18,578 nt of DNA from a bacterium (GCA_030616165.1 JAUWXV010000050.1:1-18578), one strand, 5' to 3'; numbered from the stretch's first letter, positions 6,896 through 14,546 are shown. Program-made: numbers and translations. Notes: generated from the letters alone by a model not told the origin.

Positions 6896-8983
6896 TTATT
6901 CAGGCAGGAAGTTTTCCATCACCCAGACTTCTGCAAGCCTACTGGTACTGTTGTAGAAGGCAATATGTTGCCCATCGGGATGAACACTTAGATGGATTAT
7001 ATCTAATCCAAGTTTCTCGGGTTTTCCGCCCTCTATAGTAATTCGCAATAAGCTATATTCGGGTTGACTTATTACAAAGAGAATATACTTTCCATTAGGA
7101 GTCCATCTTAGTGTAAAAAAACTATCGTCTTCTTGCTCAGACCTATACAGTTCTCGAGGTTCTCCTCCAGCAGCCGGCATGATTCTCAGTACACCTTTCT
7201 TCCCCCTTTTTATAAAAGCCAGCCATTTGCCGTCCGGTGAACAGGATAAATTGAAACGATCATCATCGGATGTACGATAGAGTTCCTTTTCTGTGCCGCT
7301 TTCGAGGTTTCGAACAAGGATTTGACGAAGATTATTAGTATCGTTGCTACGCACATAGAAAATAGCTTTTCCATCATGTGACCATTCTCCTGAGTATATT
7401 ATTTCATATTCTTCGCCACCACTCAGCACGACAGGCGTGACGTTGCCTGTTTGAGCATCTATCTGATAGAGTCCCCAACGATTATTATTGTCCAGACCAC
7501 CGACAAGAATAGAGCTGCAATCCGGAGACCAACGGGGTAAACCAATTTCTTTGAGTTTCGGGAAGAATTCTCGCTCCTCACCGGTTTTAAGGGAATGAAT
7601 ACAGAGAACGTTAGGATGATTAGAAATGAAGGGCATAGTGCCCCGTCTAGAAATATAGGCCAGGTATTTCCCGTCAGGCGAATAGTCTGGTTGAGTATTA
7701 GAACCCTCGAAACGTTTAATTGCCTTCTTCGGTGGACCCAGGATTTCGCCTGTCTCAGGATCGAGTTTGGCGAAATAAACATCGCGTATTCTGCCTCCTT
7801 GGCAGCCGTAGTAAAAAGAACCATCCCTGGTGAATCCCATTGCTTTAAATCGCCCAATATCCGGCTTAATCAGTTCAGGTGCTCCCTGAGGTTTTCCATC
7901 AGCGACCGCAATGAGCCATGCACCGAGGGTTCCGGTTCGGTCACTGGCAAAAAGGATATTTTTTCCATCCGGCGCCCAGCCGAGTACATAATCATTGGCA
8001 GGGTGTTTAACCAGAGAAATTTCACGACTTCCATTGGTCGACATCAGGGAGATGTCACGTTCCGGAGAGTCTTCTTTTTGTGGAAAGTCATACACAATGT
8101 AGTGCCCGTCCGGTGAAAAGCTCATATTCTCCGGTTCGCCTTGTTCCAGTATTTTTAGAACACGCACGGAACCATCGGCAGCGGAAAACAGCACCATCTG
8201 GCAGATCCAGTCTGTTCCGCCTTTTCTGTAGAAGCATGCCAGAATTTGCCTGCCATCGGGGGACCAATCGTAAGTTTTGGCATATTCTCCATCCTCATTA
8301 CTATATAGAATTCGGGGCTTCGAGCCGTCAAGCCCGATAATGTACAAGTCGATAAATTCGTTATCATTGTACCACTCATAAACAATCTGCTTGCCGTCGG
8401 GTGACCATCTGGAAAATATTGCATATTCAAAGGATTCATCCCATGAACCCTTATTCGTGAGACGGCGCTTCTTCCCGGTGGCAATTTCACGGATGGCAAG
8501 GTCGCCGGTATCCCAGTCAACATAAGAGAGATACCTGCCGTCAGGTGAAGGTGCTCCATATATACCCACTATGTCAGGATCTGCCCATACCTGCCGGATA
8601 TTAAATTCCTTATCTTCTTTTCTTATGACTGCTTTGGCTCTTAAGAGAAGGGATAGTTTTTCGTTAGCCACTTTGACTGCTTCGGCTTGCTCAGGATAGC
8701 TGTCAATCACTTTCTGGTAAGCTTTTTGCGCTTCTTTCAGACCTAATTTTTCATAGCAGAGTCCGATATAAAGTTGAGATTTAGCCGCATATTCTCTTTC
8801 ATCGGAATATTTTTCTATGATTTCGTTAAAGAGTTTAATAGCTTCCTTTAGGTCGCCTTTTGTTTCCATAGTAAATTTTGCCTTCTCGAAGAGAACCTTG
8901 AACTCGGGCGAAGTCTGAAATCCGAATGCCGTTAATAAGACGGCAATAAAGGCAATTAGAATAAAAGTTTTTTTGTGGTTCAT
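6896..8983 (-). CDS. Exported TPR / PD40 (WD40-like, TolB-type) beta-propeller protein
   Basis: This 695-residue protein starts at ATG 8983 with AGGAGG seven bases upstream. Residues 1-22 are a Sec signal peptide (AVLLTAFGF). Residues about 30-110 hold TPR-type helices (EAIKLFNEIIEKYSD, AQKAYQKVIDSYPEQA). From about 140 to the end there are twelve PD40 motifs of the form WSPDGKxIxY, enough for two propellers of six blades; a few are degenerate (FTRDGSFYYG, WSPDCSS). No catalytic peptidase domain follows, so it is probably a periplasmic binding or scaffold protein rather than a peptidase. It lies downstream of a response regulator and kinase on the same strand. A terminator follows, and an 11-bp-arm palindrome abuts its ribosome site. 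Ligand unknown. Confidence 0.88.
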   Translation of the reverse strand: MNHKKTFILIAFIAVLLTAFGFQTSPEFKVLFEKAKFTMETKGDLKEAIKLFNEIIEKYSDEREYAAKSQLYIGLCYEKLGLKEAQKAYQKVIDSYPEQAEAVKVANEKLSLLLRAKAVIRKEDKEFNIRQVWADPDIVGIYGAPSPDGRYLSYVDWDTGDLAIREIATGKKRRLTNKGSWDESFEYAIFSRWSPDGKQIVYEWYNDNEFIDLYIIGLDGSKPRILYSNEDGEYAKTYDWSPDGRQILACFYRKGGTDWICQMVLFSAADGSVRVLKILEQGEPENMSFSPDGHYIVYDFPQKEDSPERDISLMSTNGSREISLVKHPANDYVLGWAPDGKNILFASDRTGTLGAWLIAVADGKPQGAPELIKPDIGRFKAMGFTRDGSFYYGCQGGRIRDVYFAKLDPETGEILGPPKKAIKRFEGSNTQPDYSPDGKYLAYISRRGTMPFISNHPNVLCIHSLKTGEEREFFPKLKEIGLPRWSPDCSSILVGGLDNNNRWGLYQIDAQTGNVTPVVLSGGEEYEIIYSGEWSHDGKAIFYVRSNDTNNLRQILVRNLESGTEKELYRTSDDDRFNLSCSPDGKWLAFIKRGKKGVLRIMPAAGGEPRELYRSEQEDDSFFTLRWTPNGKYILFVISQPEYSLLRITIEGGKPEKLGLDIIHLSVHPDGQHIAFYNSTSRLAEVWVMENFLPE

Positions 8984-8998
8984 GATGCTACCTCCTGT

Positions 8999-9028
8999 TT
9001 GTTAGTGAAATTTTTGATTCACTAACAA
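8999..9028 (-). promoter_or_regulatory. Palindrome abutting the PD40 gene ribosome site (operator or leader hairpin)
   Basis: TTGTTAGTGAA (8999-9009) and TTCACTAACAA (9018-9028) are perfect 11-bp arms with an 8-base spacer. It ends two bases from the AGGAGG that starts the PD40 gene. A TTGACA on the minus strand (9058-9053) lies just upstream, though no good -10 is visible. It could be a repressor operator or a translation-affecting hairpin. GTTAGTGAAA here resembles GTTTGTGAAA in the palindrome at 13575-13609. Confidence 0.55.
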
Positions 9029-9089
9029 TGTAGGTATTTAAATTATCCATATTGTCAAATAAAAGTAAAAGAATGTAAAAAGATTGTAG

Positions 9090-9788
9090 TCATCCCACAA
9101 ATCGGTATCCTCCTCCGTAGACTGAGAGGATATATTGGGGATGAGCCGGGTTCTCCTCAATCTTTTTCCTCAATTTAAGGATATGGTTGTCAATGGTCCG
9201 GGTAGTGGGATAACTTTCATATCCCCATATTTTATCAAGAAAATCGTCTCTCGCTACTACTTCTCCCCTGTGGGCAATGAAATATTTTAGAATTTCCATT
9301 TCAATAGAAGTGAAATCCAATTCTTTCCCTTTTCGTCTAACTTTAAAATTGGCAAAATCAATTTCAACATCACCAAATGAATAAACTTTGGGGACTGCTT
9401 TTTCATCTCTTTCAGCGCGCCTTAAGTGCGCTTTTATACGGGCTAAAAGTTCACGAATGCTGAAGGGTTTGGTTATATAATCATCAGCACCAATTTCAAG
9501 CCCCACTACTTTGTCAATCTCTTCTCCTTTGGCTGTGAGCATGATAATCGGTATGGCTATATTTTTTTGTCGGAGTTCCCGACAGACCTCCAGACCATCC
9601 ATCTCCGGAAGCATAATATCAAGAATAATCAGGTCGGTTATCTCCTCGAGGGCTTTACGAAGACCTTCCACGCCATTAACTGCCCAGTCCACTTCATATC
9701 CTTCGTCAGATAGGTTGAGTTTCAATCCTTTAACCAGGTCTTCTTCATCTTCTATAATTAATATCTTTTTTTTCATTTTGTTATACAT
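9090..9788 (-). CDS. OmpR/PhoB-family response regulator
   Basis: This is a full-length two-domain transcription regulator of 232 residues. The receiver domain (about 5-120) has the acidic pocket IIEDEED, phospho-acceptor Asp57 in LIILDIMLPEMDG, Thr85 in MLTAKGE and Lys107 in YITKPF. The winged-helix effector (about 135-232) has the family signatures LDFTSIEMEILKYF, TRTIDNHILKLRKKIE and the terminal YGGGYRFVG wing. It should be phosphorylated by the kinase encoded just upstream and then bind direct-repeat sites in DNA. The start is uncertain: ATG 9788 or ATG 9776 (giving MKKKILIIED) are four codons apart, and neither has a strong Shine-Dalgarno site. It is separated from the kinase by a 402-base repeat-filled gap. 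Confidence 0.94.
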   Translation of the reverse strand: MYNKMKKKILIIEDEEDLVKGLKLNLSDEGYEVDWAVNGVEGLRKALEEITDLIILDIMLPEMDGLEVCRELRQKNIAIPIIMLTAKGEEIDKVVGLEIGADDYITKPFSIRELLARIKAHLRRAERDEKAVPKVYSFGDVEIDFANFKVRRKGKELDFTSIEMEILKYFIAHRGEVVARDDFLDKIWGYESYPTTRTIDNHILKLRKKIEENPAHPQYILSVYGGGYRFVG

Positions 9789-9910
9789 CTTTCGATTTTA
9801 GTATTATGTTTCTTAAATTAACTGATATAATAATTGTAAGAAATCACACTATATTGCCCACACATGAACTTGATTCCCAATTTCGTGTCTGTTGCAGAAC
9901 TATCTTTTTT

Positions 9911-10026
9911 GTCATTCCGAGCAAAGCCAGAGGGTAGAAGGTGAAGAACACCTTCTACAGCAAGCGTTATGAGATTTCTCCACTACGTCTCACCGCTTTC
10001 AGCGGTGAGACTTCGGTCGAAATGAC
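9911..10026. repeat. MITE-like element with GTCATTyCGA inverted ends
   Basis: The ends are GTCATTCCGA (9911-9920) and TCGAAATGAC (10017-10026), inverted with one mismatch. Inside are two strong hairpins: GTAGAAGGTG/CACCTTCTAC (9934-9958, 5-base loop) and GTCTCACCGCT/AGCGGTGAGAC (9987-10011, 3-base loop). There is no coding capacity. The form GTCATTCCGAGC...GAGATTTCTCC...CTTCGGTCGAAATGAC is a widely seen intergenic repeat type. Confidence 0.75.
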
Positions 10027-10033
10027 ACGGTGG

Positions 10034-10065
10034 TGTTGTGCAACATCCACTTTCGTGGGAATGAC
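10034..10065. repeat. Short GGAATGAC repeat unit
   Basis: TGTTG/CAACA (10034-10045) is followed by CCAC-TTTC-GTGG and GGAATGAC. On the minus strand it reads GTCATTCCCACGAAAGTGG, the same style as the neighbouring units but inverted. It directly follows the longer element at 9911-10026. Confidence 0.55.
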
Positions 10066-10110
10066 AATTGTATTCTTTTAAATTACAAATCTATTTTCAC
10101 TAATACCTCT

Positions 10111-10140
10111 GTCATTCCCCCGAGTACTCGGGGGAATCCA
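10111..10140. repeat. GTCATTCC repeat with 24-bp perfect palindrome
   Basis: ATTCCCCCGAGT and ACTCGGGGGAAT (10114-10137) form a perfect 24-bp palindrome with no loop, preceded by GTC and followed by CCA. It is the third GTCATTCC-type unit in the kinase-regulator gap and lies about 50 bases past the stop of the kinase gene. Without a T-run it is not a classic terminator, although a hairpin there could still affect the 3' end. Confidence 0.65.
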
Positions 10141-10190
10141 CTCTCAAACAACCAAGGTTTCATACTTTTTTTCACGTACGCAAAATGTAA

Positions 10191-12326
10191 TCATATTTTA
10201 TTATATGCAACATTAGATATAGGGAGAATCACGGAAAAGATACTGCCTTTTCCCGGTTCACTTTCAACCTGAATCCTGCCGCCGTGAGCCTCGGTAATAT
10301 GTTTAATTAGGGTAAGTCCTAATCCACTTCCCCTCGTTTCGGAGACAATTTTATTTTTTGACTGATAAAATCTTTGAAAAATTTTTGGGATTTCTTTTGG
10401 CGAAATTCCAATTCCTTTATCTGCAACTTGAAGGACGGCATTTTCATTATCTCGAAATAATTTCACAGTTACTTCCTTTTTCGCCGGCGAAAATTTCATG
10501 GCATTGCTCAATAAATTGACTAAAACACTTGCTATAGATTCTCTATCAAACTTCATTTCCGGAAGGTTTGAGGCAATATCTGTTTGAATTGCAAAACCTT
10601 TTTTCTCTAAATGATAGCGATATGATTCCAAGGTATCCCGGACAACTTTTGCCAAATTGCCTTTTTTAAAATCGAATTCTTTTCTGCCCATCTCAATCCT
10701 TGAAAAATCAAGAACGTTGTTAATCAGGTGCGATAAACGCTCACTTTCCTTGGTGATTATCTCATAGCATTCTTTCTTCTCTTTATTTGCGAGATTTTCT
10801 TTGCGTTGGAGCGTTTCTCCATAAAGACGGATGAGTGTCAGCGGAGTTTTCAGTTCGTGGGAGATATTATGAACGAATTCAGTTTTTAAGCGTGTGGTTT
10901 CCGATTCGCGTGAAATATCACGCGCTATCAGAACAGCGCCTAAAAGCATTAAAGCCACAATAACAGTCAGGAGAATCCCGTAGAAAAAAATCTCCCGACG
11001 TGCCGTGCGTTCAAGGGCTTTTATTTCAGGGTTAGAAACGAGAAGTTTCCATGGCAGAGGAAACATACGATAAGATAAAGAAAGAGATTCCTTTGAAGTT
11101 AATTCTTCTTTTCCTGATAAGATATTTTGACCTTTTTCATCAACGATTTGAAAACGCAGCATAGAATCCTTTGTTATATCTTCCAAGACTTTTGGTATTA
11201 TCTGTTTTTTTAATGAATTTATATCCCAGCAAAATCCACCATAAAAGGTTTGTTCTGACTGAAAGTCTGGCAGGATGGCATAGGAAATTAGAGAAAAATT
11301 TTTTTCTTCAGGGATAAGCAAGCGTCCCGGCATAACTTCACCTGCCACTCGAGATAGGGATAGCTTTTCCTTAATCTTTGGAATAATCTTTCTATCTAAA
11401 AAATCTGCAAAAGTCAGTGCCTGCCTGTAAGTAGATTGCTGTTTTCGTAAGTCCTGATAAGATTTTTGAATTTCAGGGAATTTCCCTTCGTTAAATTTAC
11501 TGTTTAGAATTGATTCGATTTCTGCTGTGAAAAAATCATAAGTAGAAGTATTAAGAAGCCAAACTCCAGTTTGTATTTTTTCATAAAGTTCAAGCAAAGT
11601 TTTAAGGTTATTTGCTTCTTTATTTCGACGTTTGTCAATTTCGTATAATTGAAAAATGGCAGTAACAGCATAAGGGTGTCCTGCCTTGTTTTGGAATTGT
11701 CCATATTTGTTAGAAAGTTCGTTATATACTTTATATGCTTCATCATATCTTTTAGATGATACAAGGGAGCGTCCCAAACCTTCTAAGGCTGTTGCCTGGT
11801 GCTGCTTTGAGGGAGCGGACAGGATACACTCCTTATATAATTCAGCAGCCCGAGTGTAATTTTTTTGAGAGAATTCAAAAAATTCGGCTCTCTGGAGAAA
11901 TTGCGCAAATTGACTGTTTGATATGTCCTTTTCCCATTGAAAGAACGAAGCATCTTCCCTTCTTGTTTCAGGGAAAATTATTTGATAATCGGCGTCAAGC
12001 AAAAAAAGTTGTCCGTCAATATCTTTTAAAACTACAGAAGAGCTGAAAAAGGGTTGGTCAGTTTTTTTTGTTTGGATTAAACGAATAAAATTTTCTGACT
12101 TTAAGGCATTTTTTTCATGTTCAAGAAGTGCTGCTTCGATGGATTTGAGAGCAGATTCGCCTGAAATCCAAAGATTCGATTCAAGAAGTTTTTTTACAGT
12201 TTCACGCCTCCTGGAAAAGGTACTTAAACTTAAATAACCCACAATTAATGAAGGAAGACAAATTGCCAGAAGGAAAATAAAGATAATTTTCCTGTGTGCA
12301 AATATTTTATGTTTAAATATTTTCAT
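10191..12326 (-). CDS. Membrane histidine kinase with TPR-like extracytoplasmic sensor region
   Basis: This 711-residue sensor kinase has a first membrane segment at about 13-33 and a second at 446-468, enclosing a very large (about 410-residue) extracytoplasmic region. Within it, residues about 148-205 form TPR-like helices (NYTRAAELYKECILSAP, RYDEAYKVYNELSNKYG). No HAMP domain is evident; a short linker leads to the HisKA helix with phospho-acceptor His490 in HNISHELKTPLTLIR. The ATPase domain has the N box (Asn608, NLLSNAMKFSP), G1 (Asp636, DKGIGI) and G2 (GSGLGL, 666-671). It should phosphorylate the OmpR-type regulator encoded downstream. The ATG start has only a weak ribosome site. The ligand is unknown; TPRs suggest sensing a protein or peptide. 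Confidence 0.93.
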   Translation of the reverse strand: MKIFKHKIFAHRKIIFIFLLAICLPSLIVGYLSLSTFSRRRETVKKLLESNLWISGESALKSIEAALLEHEKNALKSENFIRLIQTKKTDQPFFSSSVVLKDIDGQLFLLDADYQIIFPETRREDASFFQWEKDISNSQFAQFLQRAEFFEFSQKNYTRAAELYKECILSAPSKQHQATALEGLGRSLVSSKRYDEAYKVYNELSNKYGQFQNKAGHPYAVTAIFQLYEIDKRRNKEANNLKTLLELYEKIQTGVWLLNTSTYDFFTAEIESILNSKFNEGKFPEIQKSYQDLRKQQSTYRQALTFADFLDRKIIPKIKEKLSLSRVAGEVMPGRLLIPEEKNFSLISYAILPDFQSEQTFYGGFCWDINSLKKQIIPKVLEDITKDSMLRFQIVDEKGQNILSGKEELTSKESLSLSYRMFPLPWKLLVSNPEIKALERTARREIFFYGILLTVIVALMLLGAVLIARDISRESETTRLKTEFVHNISHELKTPLTLIRLYGETLQRKENLANKEKKECYEIITKESERLSHLINNVLDFSRIEMGRKEFDFKKGNLAKVVRDTLESYRYHLEKKGFAIQTDIASNLPEMKFDRESIASVLVNLLSNAMKFSPAKKEVTVKLFRDNENAVLQVADKGIGISPKEIPKIFQRFYQSKNKIVSETRGSGLGLTLIKHITEAHGGRIQVESEPGKGSIFSVILPISNVAYNKI

Positions 12327-12378
12327 TTCTGACGTAGAAATACAGGTTAAATTTTAATACCACCGTTTAAAATATAAT

Positions 12379-12406
12379 ATACTAAATTCAACCATTAAAA
12401 TGTCAA
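12379..12406 (-). promoter_or_regulatory. Sigma-70-like promoter of the histidine kinase gene
   Basis: On the minus strand TTGACA (12406-12401) is followed after 16 bases by TAGTAT (12384-12379), with an alternative TATATT three bases further. The kinase ATG is about 53 bases downstream. A second TTGACA lies a little upstream on the same strand. Confidence 0.5.
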
Positions 12407-12443
12407 AAAAATGTAAAAAATTGTCAACGAATGTTAACGACGA

Positions 12444-12463
12444 ATTGTATATCTTCAAAACAT
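12444..12463. repeat. 20-bp motif shared with the 15818-15837 site
   Basis: ATTGTATATCTTCAAAACAT here is an exact inverted match to 15818-15837. It lies about 37 bases upstream of the predicted -35 of the kinase promoter. The other copy lies about 45 bases upstream of the predicted -35 of the isomerase-like gene. A 20-base exact match is longer than expected by chance in this window, so a shared regulatory site is plausible. Confidence 0.5.
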
Positions 12464-12608
12464 TTTGGACATTTTGTACCATTCCAGGGAGAATATGAGG
12501 CAAAATGAAAAAAGGCTGGGATAAATCTCAACTTATTTTTGTGTTCTTTGCGTAATTGGTATAAGCCTGCCCCTATGGGGTGTCACCAAAATAATCGATT
12601 CGGCAAAT

Positions 12609-12941
12609 TTACCAATCAATCAATTCTTCAAAAGCTTCCTTCATATTCTTTATATAGCTTCTGAAAGCGGATCTTCCTTTATCGGAGAGACTCAGCAAAG
12701 TATGAGGCTTTTTATTTACAAATTCTTTCCTGATTTCAATATATTCTGCTGCTTCAAGTTTACTCATATGTGTAGAGAGGTTACCCTGAGTAAGGCCTGT
12801 TCTCCGCATTAAAAAGATAACATCGGCATTTTCCACTACATACAATTGCGCGAGTATCTTGAGGCGCGCAGGTTCATGAATGATTTTATCTATGTCAGTC
12901 CGGGGCAATCTGCTTTTATTATCATCTTTTACATCTGTCAT
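12609..12941 (-). CDS. Winged-helix transcriptional regulator (HTH_27/PF13601-like)
   Basis: This 110-residue regulator is one winged helix-turn-helix domain. IDKIIHEPARLKILAQLY is the entry helix. The recognition helix is TQGNLSTHMSKLE (about 51-63). The wing reads YIEIRKEFVNKKPHTLLSLSDKGRSAF, matching the typical GNLSxHLxKLExAGY / KPRTxYxLTxKGR pattern of this family. I choose ATG 12941 because GAGGG lies nine bases upstream; a TTG at 12947 is too close to that site. It follows a membrane-protein gene after 13 bases, so the two form an operon. Such regulators in this arrangement are commonly autoregulatory, and the palindrome at the operon promoter is a candidate operator. The inducing signal is unknown. 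Confidence 0.88.
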   Translation of the reverse strand: MTDVKDDNKSRLPRTDIDKIIHEPARLKILAQLYVVENADVIFLMRRTGLTQGNLSTHMSKLEAAEYIEIRKEFVNKKPHTLLSLSDKGRSAFRSYIKNMKEAFEELIDW

Positions 12942-12954
12942 TTTCAACCGCCCT

Positions 12955-13545
12955 CTATGATAAAGGATACGTCTTTATGAATCGACGAAGATATACTATT
13001 CCTGTTGCAATCATAACAATCGCCGGAAGTAAATACGCGTATCCCGTTCTGGAAATAAAACCGGGATTTTCTCTAATTATTCCGGTAAGAATAAAAGCAA
13101 AGAGTATCACGAAAGTATAAATATACATTCTGTTGAAATTCAAAAAGAATGCGATTGAACCGCAAATAATTAGAATATCACCACATATAATAGCAAAATT
13201 TGCATATTTACTTTGAATAATACTGGAATTTGAAAAAGCTGTAATAAGCACCAGAATGACAAGTAATGTGGTTACTATCGCAAAATATATCAAATTCTTT
13301 TTCCTTCGACGTCTATGAAATTTCACAAGTCCTATTCTGGGTATGATAATATATCTTTTTGCTGCGAACAGCAGCAGAGCCGGCACAAGATACAGTGCCA
13401 TTAAATAGTAGCTTATATCGTCAAAAATATGACATAATGTGGCCACAATAAAGATAACTCCCATCATAATATCGACGCAGCCGCTTTGAAAAACAGTTAC
13501 CCAGGTAGCTTTCTCCAGGTCATTTAAGTTTATACTCTGATTCAT
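12955..13545 (-). CDS. Multi-pass inner-membrane protein paired with the winged-helix regulator
   Basis: This 196-residue protein shows about five or six membrane segments: after a soluble N-terminus (about 1-20), segments at about 23-40, 43-62, 85-105, 118-138, 140-158 and 168-186, with a basic loop FHRRRRKKN between the second and third. The ATG has GGAGG six bases upstream. It ends 13 bases before the regulator start, in one operon. I recognise no named family, but membrane proteins of this size are often paired with HTH_27 regulators. It may modulate the regulator or serve as its target; that is inference. The promoter and a 35-bp palindrome lie immediately upstream. Confidence 0.78.
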   Translation of the reverse strand: MNQSINLNDLEKATWVTVFQSGCVDIMMGVIFIVATLCHIFDDISYYLMALYLVPALLLFAAKRYIIIPRIGLVKFHRRRRKKNLIYFAIVTTLLVILVLITAFSNSSIIQSKYANFAIICGDILIICGSIAFFLNFNRMYIYTFVILFAFILTGIIRENPGFISRTGYAYLLPAIVMIATGIVYLRRFIKTYPLS

Positions 13546-13574
13546 ATAAATCCTCCAAATCCAAAGTTACTTTG

Positions 13575-13609
13575 ATAAATTGTAGTTTGTTTCACAAACT
13601 ATAATTTAT
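13575..13609 (-). promoter_or_regulatory. 35-bp palindromic operator candidate of the membrane protein/regulator operon
   Basis: Arms ATAAATTGTAGTTTGT (13575-13590) and ACAAACTATAATTTAT (13594-13609) are inverted 16-mers with one mismatch around TTC. The inner core is a perfect TAGTTTGT/ACAAACTA. It begins four bases downstream of the predicted -10, so it covers the transcription start and early leader, the classic place for a repressor site. The winged-helix protein of the same operon is the natural candidate binder. Confidence 0.65.
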
Positions 13610-13612
13610 TAG

Positions 13613-13641
13613 AAAATACGCATTGAATTTCACAATGTCAA
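13613..13641 (-). promoter_or_regulatory. Sigma-70-like promoter of the membrane protein/regulator operon
   Basis: On the minus strand TTGACA (13641-13636) and TATTTT (13618-13613) are separated by 17 bases. The first ATG of the operon is at 13545, and the 35-bp palindrome lies directly downstream of the -10. Confidence 0.6.
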
Positions 13642-13756
13642 GGATTGTTTTAAATAAAAGACAATATTAGACAAAGCAATAGGACGATAGAACTAATCGT
13701 TACTTATATTTACTTTTATTAAATGGGCATCAACTGACGAATAATCAGTAGGTTCG

Positions 13757-13810
13757 GGGTTTCCGCCGAAGGCAGATCCGCCTACGGAGGACGAGTCCCT
13801 GAGGGCACAC
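13757..13810. repeat. GC-rich CCGCC/GGAGG repeat between operons
   Basis: The stretch TTTCCGCCGAAGGCAGATCC, then GCCTACGGAGGACGA and GTCCCTGAGGGCAC, is much GC-richer than its surroundings and holds nested short inverted pairs (CCGCC with GGAGG or GGC, and CCCTGAGGG). It lies just past the end of the DUF456 gene and seems to be another dispersed-repeat family in degenerate form. Confidence 0.5.
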
Positions 13811-13829
13811 TAATAAAGCCGGGCTAACT

Positions 13830-14309
13830 TTAGATAAAAAGAGAAGTCAGGAATATACCGAGCATTGTGAAAGCCAATCCCAGCCTGACAGCAATCCCTA
13901 AAACAATGCCGAGCCATGTTCCGAAACCCACTTTACCTGCTTTCAACAAATCATGCTTCGATATATACTCACCTACCACTGCCCCAATGAAAGGTCCCAG
14001 TATAATACCTGTAACACCAAAGAAGAATCCGACAAGAATACCAATTATTGCTCCTGTAATCGCTAAACGGCTTGCGCCCATTTTTTTTGCACCGATACCC
14101 GTCATTAAAAAATCTATGCCAAAGGAAAAAAGGGTTAATATGCCGAGTATTGTCAGCGTAATCCATCCTATTTTCTGAAAATTATCGATCCATGCTGCAG
14201 TCAGAAAACCTAAAAACATAATCGGTATGCCGGGAAGTGCAGGAAGAACAAGCCCTGCCAATCCAATAAGAATAAGTATTATAGCACAAATCCATAAGAA
14301 GGTAATCAT
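13830..14309 (-). CDS. DUF456-family inner-membrane protein
   Basis: This 159-residue protein matches DUF456 (PF04306) by sequence pattern: LVLPALPGIPIMFLGF near the N-terminus, GAKKMGASRLAITGAIIG in the middle, then a Gly-rich GFFFGVTGIILGPFIGAVVGEY segment. It has about four membrane helices with glycine-rich packing motifs. The function of the family is not established. The length is normal for the family. The ribosome site before ATG 14309 is weak. It stands alone on the minus strand, with intergenic regions of nearly 300 bases on both sides, so it is probably its own transcription unit. Confidence 0.9.
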   Translation of the reverse strand: MITFLWICAIILILIGLAGLVLPALPGIPIMFLGFLTAAWIDNFQKIGWITLTILGILTLFSFGIDFLMTGIGAKKMGASRLAITGAIIGILVGFFFGVTGIILGPFIGAVVGEYISKHDLLKAGKVGFGTWLGIVLGIAVRLGLAFTMLGIFLTSLFI

Positions 14310-14411
14310 GCTTCTACTTTTAACCTCAAAATGTGAAACATTAGCTGAAGAATAATTTATCTTTTAAATTAAGGAAATTCAAGCAAAATTTGTTTTGTTA
14401 TAAAAAAATAT

Positions 14412-14546
14412 AACGATACAGAAGCAATAGATTTCCTCGACGACAAACTACACAAACACACAGCCGAACGTAAGAAAGACGCATCCATGGACCCCACGGA
14501 TTTATCTCCGCAAGAGCATGGAGTGATAGAAGGTGGAATGAGGTAA
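14412..14546 (+). pseudogene. Orphan coding-like fragment (decayed gene end)
   Basis: In the 296-base gap between minus-strand genes, one plus frame reads sensibly from about 14412 to a TGA-free run ending TAA at 14544-14546: NDTEAIDFLDDKLHKHTA, then ERKKDASMDPTDLSPQEHG and VIEGGMR. It is GC-richer and more codon-like than the surrounding sequence, but the frame is blocked upstream by a TAA near 14370 and has no suitable start or ribosome site. The charged, soluble composition suits the C-terminal tail of a small protein. I do not recognise the family. Confidence 0.35.

Larger units (their letters stand above)
9789..10190. other. Repeat-filled gap between histidine kinase and response regulator genes
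   Basis: No gene is credible here. At least three units carrying GTCATTCC or its complement, each with an internal hairpin, occupy 9911-10140 and are listed separately. The 120 bases next to the response regulator (9789-9910) are AT-rich and may hold its promoter, but I cannot name one. Kinase-regulator pairs are usually adjacent or overlapping, so the repeats probably entered an older operon gap. Confidence 0.65.

Noticed and set aside
7595-8116. A 173-codon plus-strand frame inside the PD40 gene
   Set aside because: It is an antisense shadow of repeated PD40 coding sequence, without a ribosome site.
12540-12608. CCCC-TAT-GGGG after the winged-helix gene as a terminator
   Set aside because: The stem is only four base pairs and no T-run follows on the minus strand.
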